NCBI GenBank assembly: GCA_004835665.1
Contig: RBKR01000005.1
Coordinates: 248,001 to 312,000 of the forward strand
DNA: 64,000 bases
Source: Phoma sp. XZ068
Taxonomy: Eukaryota; Ascomycota; Dothideomycetes; Pleosporales; Didymellaceae
Direction of reading: 5' to 3'
Shown: positions 9,869 to 18,660 of the stretch, piece after piece
Layout: the number at the start of each line of letters is the position of its first letter
How positions within the stretch are numbered: position 1 is the first letter of the stretch
Made by a program: the position numbers and the translations under genes
Notes under the pieces: model-generated
What the model was told of the DNA's origin: nothing
The model's database searches: none
Seen by the model: only the letters and a program-made list of their open reading frames with translations

Positions 9869-12508
9869 CTACCACCGTCCGGCACCGCCGAAGTTGTTGT
9901 TGTTGTTCGCGTAAAGGGAAGAAAATCCGTTTTGGCCTTGGCCGTACGGTCCCTGCCCAGCCATATTCACCTGGTGTAGCCTCGCCTGCAGAATACTCGG
10001 GTCTTGCATATCAGCCATGCCACCTCCTCCAGAGGAAGTTGTGTTGGCGTGGCGATGCTTCTTGCCCTTCTTCTTAGATTTCTGCGAACCAGAGTCCTGG
10101 TAAGCGCCAGGCGAGGGTCCATAGGGGAAGTTTAGCAGGCCAGGGGCAGGGGAGGTAGAAGTCGAAGGATGTTGATTGAGAAAAGAAGGAAACATTGACT
10201 CACGCTTACCAGAATCAGCCGTCCTAGCACCACCATCCATGTTCCTGTTGCGGAGCAAATCTTGATACAGTTCGCTGGTGTTTCGGCCGGCTGCGTTTGC
10301 ACCGTAGGGCAAACCACCAGTCGCAAAACCATGGCCCTGGGCGAACATGTTGGTGCCGCCCACAGGTGGGGTGCCAGTGGGCTTGAGGCCTGGAGGCGGT
10401 CCTTGCACATTTGTGAAGAACTGTCCGCCCAAGGCCTGGTGCTGGGACATCTGGTTGAATTGGGTTGCGTTCTTTGGCATCATCGAGTTTTGCTGATTCA
10501 TAATTTTCTGGCTTGCAACGGGCTGAACGTTTGCCGCACCGGACGCGCTGTCGTTGGCGAAGCTGAAGCGAGAAGTGTGCCTTGTGTGGCCGGATGCATT
10601 TGCAGCGAGATTTTGCTGGTTCTGGGTGTTTTGCAAGTTGGAGAGAAGCGCGGCGGATTGAGGTCCAGACTTGAAATTGGATAACAAGAGCTGCTGCTGT
10701 TGGGCGGGCGTCAAGGCACGGTTGTTGAGGCCGAGGCTGCTGAAGTCTTCTGCCAAAGAGTTGTTGCCAAAGAGATTGCCGCCGAACCCTTGTTGGCCTG
10801 GAGGAGCGATGGCGTGTTGGCCCTGGTGGCTAGTGACGGATTCGTGGTTTCCCTCGGGCTCTCCGCCCAGTTGAAGGCTACCACCAGCGGTGGCTTCACT
10901 CTCCTCGGGCTCGGCTACTGGAGCTGCTTGGGGCTGCTGTGCAGCCTTGGCCTCGGCCTCGGCCTCACGCTGCTTCAAGAGCTCCTGCTCCTTCTCCCTC
11001 ATTGCACGTCGTTTAGCGCCTCCATGGGGATCCAGAAGTTGGGGGAATTCGACAATGGCCTTGAAATCTTCGTCCGAAAGAGCAGCGCTGGAAAAGACAA
11101 ACTTGAAGTCGGAGTTGCAAATAGCCTTGAGAAGGCCTTCGAAACCAGTTACTTTTAGCTTGACAGGTTTGGGCTCAGGAGACGCAGTTTTCGATTTCTG
11201 TGCTGCCTTCTCCTTTGCCTTTTCTTTCTTCCTTTCCTCCTTCTTTTCCTCTTTCCTGGTCTTGGGCTTGGGTACCACCTCCTCCACCTTGGGCGGCTCT
11301 TCTTTCTTCGGAGCCGGGGTGGGTGCTTTCGAGGCTTGCGCGGGGGTGGCATTCTGTACCATAGGGCTTGGATGCGATGCTATTGTCGAGCGACTGGCGC
11401 GGCGCTCGAGGGCTGCCTTGCTTGCCCAGCCTGCGGTTGCCGGTAGTCCTGGTGCGTCTTGTGTGGGACTCGACCCTTCGTTGCTCTGTTGTCGACTCAT
11501 CGGTGCGGCAGCGGTGGTGACGGCGGCGGAGACCGGGGGGCCGGGGTGGGCGGGCGGCGCAGAGCGAGACGTGGATGACTGGGCGGGCTGCTGGGTCTGG
11601 ATGGAGTTCATCATGGACAAGTCTTGGCGTGTGAAGCTTTCGTTGTCTTCGCCGGGTTCGTGCAGGAACATGCAGTTGCGGTTGTTACACTGCTCGCCGC
11701 GGAGGTAGGCTGAGCAGTACTTTGTGGTGCCATATTGCGCCCTGTCGTGGGTGAGCATGCTGAGTCAGTGTGAGTGGTGTGCGCGACGTACCTCAAGACA
11801 CGGTCGCCGTTCTGCGAGCCATCGACGGCCGTGATGCAGGCCTCGGCATCTTCCTTGCGGGCGAAGGTGACGTAGACGCCGACGGACTGCTGGTGCTGGG
11901 CGTTCTCGCGGGCTTTGCTGACGACGATCTTGATGATCTTGCCGTACTGGCCAAAGTAGTCGGGCCCGCGGAGGGTGTCGAGCAGGCGGTCTTCGCGTAT
12001 GGTCGGGGTGAGGCCGGTCACGTAGACGAGGTTCTTCTGGACGACTCGCAGGCCGGCGAGGTGCTTGCGGCTGAGCGAGTCGGCCTCGGCCTTTTGTGCC
12101 TCCTTCTGCCGTATCTGGGCGTTCTTCTTGGCCTTTTGGGCAATCTGCTGCTTGTGCTTGGCCATCCTGTGCGATGTTAGGTGTGTCTGCGGGGACGGGC
12201 GCAGGGGACGCACTCTTCGGGCGTGATGTTCTTGAACTCGATGGTCGAGTCGTCGTAGGGACGGCGACAGGCGGGACACAGCCCGTTCATCGTCGTCTTG
12301 ATGTTGTTGTAGCAGAACTGGCATATCTGGCGCCGTGTTAGTCGGGGCGGCTCGCGCGGGCGGCGCTGGGGCGAGGGCGGCGGCGTACTTGGTAGCCGCA
12401 GGGACACGGGCGGAAGTTTCTGTCGGACAGGTCGAACTCCTCGACGCAGAGCGGGCAGCACTCGTCCTCGTCGTCATCGACGAACTGGTCATACTGGAGG
12501 CGCGACAT
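9869..12508 (-). CDS. NOT4: CCR4-NOT E3 ubiquitin ligase subunit Not4
   Basis: Four exons on the minus strand (12508-12389, 12326-12214, 12166-11792, 11741-9869), all junctions in frame, give 826 residues. Introns are 62, 47 and 50 bp; the first has a perfect GACTAAC branch point. The N-terminus is the Not4-type C4C4 RING, from CCPLC to CPACRRPY (about residues 17-60). After a basic Gln/Lys helix comes an RRM (about 118-200, with NLVYVTGL and GVYVTF), then a C3H1 zinc finger (YCSAYLRGEQCNNRNCMFLH, about 205-228). The long remainder is a disordered Gln/Asn/Gly tail with a KKKGKKHRH motif, ending GAGRW. The family ubiquitinates ribosomal and other targets and links translation quality control to the CCR4-NOT deadenylase, in cytoplasm and nucleus. 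The gene is divergent from the complex I gene at 12922. Confidence 0.95.
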
Positions 12509-12921
12509 GGCGTGTGTGGGGGCGTCGAGTCGCAGGAGCTGGGGGTGCGCTGCGGGTTGTGAGGTGGCCACCGGGTGCGGGCGAGCCGTGGGCGGTGGGC
12601 GTCGATGTGCGGGTGGGTGGATGGATAGCGGACAGGAACGCGGAGGGCGGGGTGCAGCGTGTGGGATGCAAAAGACGCAAACAAACGCCGGCCGTGTCAA
12701 GGAAAGAGATGCGATATGCACTGCGGTTCGGGGGGTGAGGGTGCAGCGCACTGGAGGCAGGGCGACGCAACCTTTGCCCGCTAGACGCACGGGCCTGCAG
12801 CCACGCCGCGAGCTGCGAGAAGGTCCACTGCGTCAGTGCAGAGCGTCTTCCACGACTTCGCCCACCCCATTGCCCGCCCCCCCAGCTGCACCGCGCAGCC
12901 CCCCGCCCCGAACCACACACA
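12509..12921. promoter_or_regulatory. divergent promoter region, Not4 / complex I 30-kDa subunit
   Basis: A GC-rich stretch of 413 bp between two divergent start codons, so it must carry both promoters. I see no TATA box. Long open frames cross it on both strands, but they follow from the high GC content. Confidence 0.6.
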
Positions 12922-13919
12922 ATGGCTATGCGGCTCGCAGCCAGCCGGCCATTGGCCACCGCCGCGCGCTCGACGGCCGCCCGCGCCTTCTCCACCACGG
13001 CGCTGCGGGCAAAGGAGATCGCCGGCGAGAACACGCAGACGCCCAACATGCGGGTAGGCATCGACGCGCGCGCAGAGAGACTCGGCTGACACGCACTGCA
13101 GTACGCTCCGCGCAACCCGTCCGAGACGCTGAAGCGCGCCATTGTCAACCCCGTCGACCAGTACAAGGCCAAGGGCGAGGCCCTGCACAAGTACGGCAAC
13201 TACCTGATGTCGTGTCTGCCCAAGTACATCCAGCAGTGCGTTGGACTGTCTCTGATGCTCTCATTGCCATGTTAATGTCTTCAGATTCTCCGTCTGGAAG
13301 GACGAGCTCACCATCTACATCCCCCCCGCCGGCGTCCTCCCCGTCTTCACCTTCCTCAAGAACCACACCGCCGCCGAGTACACGCAGATCTCCGACATCA
13401 CCGCCGTCGACTACCCCACCAAGGACCAGCGCTTCGAGGTCGTCTACAACATGCTCTCCATCCGCCACAACTCGCGCCTGCGCGTCAAGACCTACGCCGA
13501 CGAGGCTACCCCCGTCCCCTCGCTCTGCGACCTCTACGACGGCGCCAACTGGTACGAACGCGAGGTCTACGATCTGTTCGGCGTCTTCTTCGTGGGCCAC
13601 CCCGACCTGAGGCGCATCATGACCGACTACGGCTTCGACGGCCACCCACTGCGCAAGGACTTCCCCATGACCGGATACACCGAGATCCGCTACGACGAGG
13701 AGAAGAAGAGGATCGTCGTCGAGCCGCTCGAGATGACCCAGGCATTCAGGAACTTCCGCGGAGGTTCAGCAGCGTGGGAGCAGGTTGGTCTTGGTCAAAA
13801 CACAACACCAGAAAACGTGCGTACTCCATTTCTACTATTTATCAATTGCTAACTGGCCACAGTTCAAGCTGCCCACACCCAAGCCCGAGCCGCCAAAGGA
13901 GGGCGAGCAGAAGAAGTAG
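12922..13919 (+). CDS. NADH:ubiquinone oxidoreductase 30-kDa subunit (NDUFS3)
   Basis: Four exons (12922-13053, 13102-13235, 13285-13816, 13863-13919) give 284 residues with every junction in frame. The first 30 or so residues are an Arg/Ala/Ser mitochondrial targeting peptide. The rest matches the complex I 30-kDa subunit (nuo-30.4 in Neurospora nomenclature). The signature is obvious: NWYEREVYDLFGVFF, HPDLRRIMTDYGFDGHPLRKDFP, then the EVRYDEE-like segment EIRYDEEKKR. The subunit sits in the peripheral arm of complex I near the quinone-reducing iron-sulfur cluster and is needed for assembly. The C-terminal exon encodes a short Pro/Lys tail. The start is chosen because it gives the targeting peptide and follows the context ACACACAATGG. 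Confidence 0.97.
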
Positions 13920-14466
13920 AAAATTAGAGGGAATCTCGCGACTGTAAATACCTGAATCAATCATCTGTACCATCTACCTTTACCTGATTAATCAGCTGAT
14001 TTGCACCTGTCTGATTGGTTGCATGTCGGAAGTGTGCGCCAAGCTTCTCGCAGTTCCCCGCTCTATCAAGTAAGGTTTCGGTGGATCATGTCAGGTACCA
14101 CTCTCGAGCTCCAAACAACTGTCAGCCATGCAGCACTCCACCATTGGGACGTCACCTGCAAAATACTGGTACCTCGCATTCTATTGCCAAGAGCAGCCCC
14201 TCACTGCACCACGACATGCTGCATGCTAGGACGTAACAATGCCGGAGTGGCTGTCCGCTTCTCCGTTTTGTGGAGCTATAACTCGCACTCTTCGCCGTCA
14301 GGATGATACCATACCTGAGCTGGCTGGTTCTCCCGATCTTGACCCGTATTGCTAATCCTCGCGCTCTGCACTAGACGTATAAGTAACAGCCATGTTTCCC
14401 CATTTCTACTCCCCATCATACCTCACCCACCTTCTCACCCTCTCACTGCTCCTCACTCCATCAACA
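13920..14466. other. intergenic, 3' UTR and promoter
   Basis: Separates the complex I gene from the DUF1349 gene on the same strand. The only regulatory feature I see is a TATA-like box at 14377-14384. Small open frames here have no support. Confidence 0.5.
14377..14384 (+). promoter_or_regulatory. TATA-like box
   Basis: The sequence gtataagt lies about 83 bp upstream of the ATG at 14467 but only 8 bp before the alternative ATG at 14392. This spacing favours the 14467 start for the DUF1349 gene. Confidence 0.4.
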
Positions 14467-15111
14467 ATGGCCACCAACACCAACACCACCACAACCAAAC
14501 TCGAGCCCTTCAACCTCACCTCCCCACCAGGAACAGACATCTGGCGCAAACCCCCCTCCCACAACGCCTTCAACGCCCCAACCCACCCCTCCACCCTCCC
14601 AACCCACAAACTCTCTTCCTTCCAACGCGCCCGCCTCACCTTCTCCCTTCCCCCCGGCACCGACCTCCGCCAATACGACCAAGCGGGTCTTCTCCTACAC
14701 CGGACAAAACCCGGCGTCCCAGACGACAAAACCAAATGGCTCAAAACAGGAATAGAATGGTACTACTCCGCCCCTTACATCAGCACCGTCGGATGCGACA
14801 CCTGGGCCGACTGGAGCGTCGTCCCGATTCCATCGTACGTATCGAATGAGACGCGGCCGACGGCGACGATTGAGGCGCGTCGTGAGAAAGATGTCCTCGG
14901 GAAGAGTCTGTGGGTTTATTGGATTGTCAAGGGGGAGGATGGGGAGGAGAAGAAGGTCCCGCTTAGAGAGGTGAATTGGTTTTTTGCCGAGGAGGAGGGG
15001 TGGAGTGTTGGTGTGGGCGGGTATGTGGCTAGGCCTACTAAGGATGGGGGGGATGGGGTGTTGGATGTGAAGTTTGGGGAGGGGGTGGAGGTTGAGGTTT
15101 TGGAGTGTTAG
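14467..15111 (+). CDS. DUF1349 / Ree1-like concanavalin-fold protein
   Basis: A single exon, 214 residues from the ATG at 14467. Residues such as WRKPPSHNAFNAP, the block DQAGLLLHRTKPGVPDDKTKWLKTGIEWYYSAPYIS (14682-14787) and the later GWSVGVGGYVARPTKDG pattern match the DUF1349 family. This is a beta-sandwich family that includes yeast Ree1, which binds enolase. No catalytic residues are known for the family, so a regulatory or carbohydrate-binding role is inference. An upstream in-frame ATG at 14392 would add a hydrophobic leader (25 residues) resembling a signal peptide. I reject it because a TATA-like box lies immediately before it and the family is normally cytosolic. The 5' half is strongly C-rich and the 3' half G-rich on the coding strand, a marked within-gene composition switch. 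Confidence 0.88.
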   Translation: MATNTNTTTTKLEPFNLTSPPGTDIWRKPPSHNAFNAPTHPSTLPTHKLSSFQRARLTFSLPPGTDLRQYDQAGLLLHRTKPGVPDDKTKWLKTGIEWYYSAPYISTVGCDTWADWSVVPIPSYVSNETRPTATIEARREKDVLGKSLWVYWIVKGEDGEEKKVPLREVNWFFAEEEGWSVGVGGYVARPTKDGGDGVLDVKFGEGVEVEVLEC

Positions 15112-15542
15112 GTTGTTGTGCTGTGAGTGGAGTGTTTAGACAGCGTCTAGGAAGGGTTTAGAGAACTTATAGAGTTCTGTTTGCGACAGTCCTGTATCAC
15201 GAGTGCTTTCTTTATGTCATACTCTGATCAAATCTTGATATCTGAATTCTCCCAATGTAGCACAGGCGACCAACAATATTCATACCTGGTGTGGTTCTGC
15301 CGGTACATTCGTGTCGTGACGGTGGTGTTAGTAGTCACCCCGATCAGGTAGGAACAGCCGAGGCTGGTACATCCGTTTCTTGACTCAATTACTCTTACAC
15401 AACACAACCAATCACAACACAAGCTCGTTAACCCCAAGCGGAGGTCACCTTTGACACGACTGAGGTTTTAATCAGTTGCACCGCCTAGACACCAATTAAA
15501 AAGTGAACGAAAAGCAAGAGCAGGGCATTCAAATCAAACATC
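15112..15542. other. intergenic
   Basis: Holds the 3' UTR of the DUF1349 gene and the promoter of the oxygenase gene. A minus-strand frame at 15228-15437 has no support. Nothing else seen. Confidence 0.5.
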
Positions 15543-16775
15543 ATGGCCGTGTACGACATGAGCGACGCTCTCAGCACAGCGAGAAGCAGACACACCCCTA
15601 CCACAACTTCCAAACAATCCTCAAACCCCACGGCAGAGAGCAGCGAGAGATATGACCGGCCCATCGCCGCTGCCCAGGAAGACGGATTACCCATCATCGA
15701 CATCTCCGCGTTTCTCGACCCCAGCTCCACACACGAGGAACGCCAGACCACAGCACAAGCCATCAACGCTGCGTGTGTAAATTACGGGTTCTTCTATCTC
15801 ACTGGCCATGGCATTCCCACGGCGGATCTGGATCGCATTATTGACCTTGCGAGGCAGTTCTTCGCTCTACCGCTGCAGGAGAAGAATAAAATCAAGCGCT
15901 ATGATGCTGGTGGGGAGGAGGGAGGGGATAGCGCACGAGGGTACCAGGGACTGGGCGAGAATGTGACAGGCGGACTGCAAGATATGCAGGAAGCTATTGA
16001 TTTCTACCGGCCGTGGCCTGAGTCTCTGGTTGAGCAAGGAGATGGTGGACCAGGAACCAGGAAGACGCTCCAAGGACCTAACCTGTGGCCCCAGTCACCG
16101 CAGGAATTAAGACAGGTGTATGAAGAGTACATCGAGCGGGTGACGGAGGTCGGCAGAGCGCTCGTCAAAGCCATGGGCGTCGCGCTTGATCTCGGGGGTG
16201 CGCAGGGGCAAGACAAGACCGCAGAAGACGAGGACGTATTCGTGCGCAACTGCGACAAGAGTTTCTGGGTCATGCGCATGATAAACTACCCCCCTCTCGC
16301 TCCCTCTGCCAGAACCAAGACCACCTCCAACATCGACGCTGCAGAAGATCTAAGCCAGTTCTCCTGCGGCGCTCACACAGATTACGGCTGCGTCACCCTC
16401 CTGCTCACCGACCCCACCCCCGGCGCCCTACAAGTCCAGCTCAAAGACGGCACGTGGCTGCCCGCCGACCCCATCCCCGGAGCGTTCGTCGTCAACATCG
16501 GCGACATGATTGAGCGGTGGACAAACGGGATTTGGAAGAGCACAATGCACAGGGTTATCCACCGCGGGGACGGGGGTGTACACGGGCCTGGTGGGGGTGG
16601 CAGAGTTTCGGTGCCGTTTTTCTTCGAGCCTAATTTCGATGCTGTGGTTAAGCCGCTGGAGCAGTGTGTGGAGAGGAGTGGGAGGGAGAGGATTAGTGAG
16701 GGGAGCACGTATGGGGAGCATTTGTTGACGAAGGTGTTTAGTAACTTTTACTATAGTAAGAGGACGGATTGGTAG
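15543..16775 (+). CDS. 2-oxoglutarate/Fe(II)-dependent dioxygenase
   Basis: A single exon, 410 residues. The N-terminal DIOX_N region is clear (LPIIDISAFLDP, then YGFFYLTGHGIP and FFALPLQEK). The catalytic double-stranded beta-helix has the iron triad HTDYG (about His278 and Asp280) and the distal His of STMHRV (about 335), followed by the 2OG-binding RVSVPFF (Arg about 352). Layout and length match isopenicillin N synthase/flavonol synthase-like fungal oxygenases. These typically hydroxylate or desaturate small molecules in the cytosol; the substrate cannot be read from sequence. No other biosynthetic core gene lies beside it, so membership of a secondary-metabolite cluster is not supported. 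The first 50 residues are a Ser/Thr-rich leader of uncertain role. Confidence 0.93.
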   Translation: MAVYDMSDALSTARSRHTPTTTSKQSSNPTAESSERYDRPIAAAQEDGLPIIDISAFLDPSSTHEERQTTAQAINAACVNYGFFYLTGHGIPTADLDRIIDLARQFFALPLQEKNKIKRYDAGGEEGGDSARGYQGLGENVTGGLQDMQEAIDFYRPWPESLVEQGDGGPGTRKTLQGPNLWPQSPQELRQVYEEYIERVTEVGRALVKAMGVALDLGGAQGQDKTAEDEDVFVRNCDKSFWVMRMINYPPLAPSARTKTTSNIDAAEDLSQFSCGAHTDYGCVTLLLTDPTPGALQVQLKDGTWLPADPIPGAFVVNIGDMIERWTNGIWKSTMHRVIHRGDGGVHGPGGGGRVSVPFFFEPNFDAVVKPLEQCVERSGRERISEGSTYGEHLLTKVFSNFYYSKRTDW

Positions 16776-17058
16776 TATATAAATATACAATATGTGGAAG
16801 TCACTGTCTGCTGTTGAAGTCATCTTCTGCCTATTTAAAGATGTAATTAACTTACACCAATGCTTAGAGATGTCAAACTAGTGTCCATGATGTGTCAAGC
16901 AAGGGATGCACATGACGCTAGACCGCCACACCGCCCCACCTTCGTAAACAACATCCAGGGTCCAACAGTTCCCCTTGGAGGCCAGATAGACAATTGCAGC
17001 CACTCCCCACCCAATCCTCTGCTTGTCTTTCGCAATTGTTCAGATCACAGCAGCCAAG

Positions 17059-18491
17059 ATGAGCCTGCAAGCCCCCTCCCTCTCGTTGCGCTCCAAGAGC
17101 CCGTCGCGCAACAGCGGCTCGACCAAGGCGGTGATCCTGGTATTCACTTTCTGAGCCCCTGCTGCGAATGAAGCTCACCACTGCAGGTCGGAGGCCCGTC
17201 GCGTGGCACACGGTTCAGGCCGCTATCCATGGAGCTGCCCAAGGTGTGTAGACACGATACATGTCAAGAACCGTGCTGACCCCGCCAGCCACTGTTCCCC
17301 GTCGCCGGCCACCCCATCATCGAGCACTGCTTCCGCGCGGTCGCAGCCGTCCCCGAGATCAAGGAAGTCTTCATCGTCGGCTACTACGAGGAGTCGGTCT
17401 TCCAGCCCTTCATCAACACAGTCTCCAGCACGTGGCCGCAGCTGAGCGTCAAGTACCTGCGCGAGTACCAGGCCCTGGGCACCGCCGGCGGCCTCTACCA
17501 CTTCCGCGACGTCATCCTCAAGGGCCGGCCCGACAAGCTGTTTGTGCTCAACGCCGATGTGTGCTCGTCGTTCCCGCTGCAGGAGATGCTGCGCCTGTTC
17601 GACGACAAGGACGCCGAGGCTGTCATGCTCGGCACAAGAGTCGCCAACGAGTCGGCCTCCAACTTTGGCTGCATCGTCTCGGACGCCCACACCAAGCGCG
17701 TGCTGCACTACGTCGAGAAGCCCGAGTCGCACATCTCCAACCTGATCAACTGCGGAGTCTACCTCTTCTCCACAGAGTGCATCTTCCCCGCCATCCGCTC
17801 CGCCATCAAGCGCCGCACCGAGCGCCCGCGCCTGCTCTCCTACCCGTCATCCGAGAACCTCGAGTCCTCCTTCTACCAGGGCGACGACGACGAGGAGGAC
17901 AAGGCGAACCTCGTCATCCGCCTCGAGCAGGACGTCCTCTCCGACATTGCCGACTCGCGCCAGTTCTTCGTCCTCGAGACCAAGGACTTCTGGCGCCAGA
18001 TCAAGACGGCCGGCTCCGCCGTCCCCGCCAACGCCCTCTACCTCCTCAAAGCCTTCCAGTCCGGCTCCGAAGAGCTCGCCGCCCCCTCGGCCAACATCCT
18101 CCCCCCCGTCTACATCCACCCCTCAGCCCACGTCGACCCCACCGCCAAACTCGGCCCCAACGTCTCCATCGGCCCCCGCGTCACCGTCGGCGCCGGCGTC
18201 CGCATCAAAGAATCCATCGTCCTCGAGGACAGCGAAATCAAACACGACGCCTGCGTCATGTACACCATCATCGGGTGGCACAGCAAAGTCGGCGCCTGGG
18301 CCCGCGTCGAGGGCACCGCTCTCCCCGTCACCAGCCACTCGACGAGCATCATCCGCAACGGCGTCAAGGTCCAGAGCATTACCATCTTGGGTAAGGACTG
18401 CGCTGTGGGTGATGAGGTGAGGGTTCAGAATTGCGTGTGTTTGCCGTATAAGGAGTTGAAGCGCGATGTCTCGAATGAGGTTATTATGTAG
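17059..18491 (+). CDS. GDP-mannose pyrophosphorylase-like protein (GMPPA type)
   Basis: Three exons (17059-17139, 17187-17243, 17289-18491) give 446 residues, all in frame. The nucleotidyltransferase signature is split by the first intron: KAVILVGGPSRGTRFRPLS, then PKPLFPVAGHPIIEH. LFVLNADVCSS and LGTAGGLYHFRD follow in the sugar-nucleotide fold (to about residue 280). The C-terminal quarter is a left-handed beta-helix of hexapeptide repeats (YIHPSAHVDPTAKLGPNVSIGP and onward). Length and the VGGPSRGTRFRPLS variant fit the GMPPA-like/regulatory branch rather than the shorter Psa1/GMPPB catalytic enzyme. GDP-mannose feeds N- and O-glycosylation, GPI anchors and cell-wall mannan in the cytosol. 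An acidic insert, GDDDEEDK, lies near residue 247. Confidence 0.94.
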
Positions 18492-18660
18492 ATGGTGAGG
18501 GAGATGATGGTGTGGATGCGGGGGAGAGTACGGAGTAGATAAAAGTATAGTGAGAATGAAGTTTATGACTACATTTGTGTTTGTACTAGCCTTCATATCC
18601 ATGTTCATATTCGTGTTTTTATCCTCACATATATACCCCTATGTGTATGTGTACAGAGAA

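Noticed and set aside
12507..13610. 367-residue plus-strand frame
   Set aside because: Runs through the divergent promoter and out of frame through the complex I subunit exons; a GC-driven shadow.
17261..18394. 377-residue Arg/Pro-rich plus-strand frame
   Set aside because: Alternative frame of the GMPPA-like exon 3, which carries all conserved motifs.
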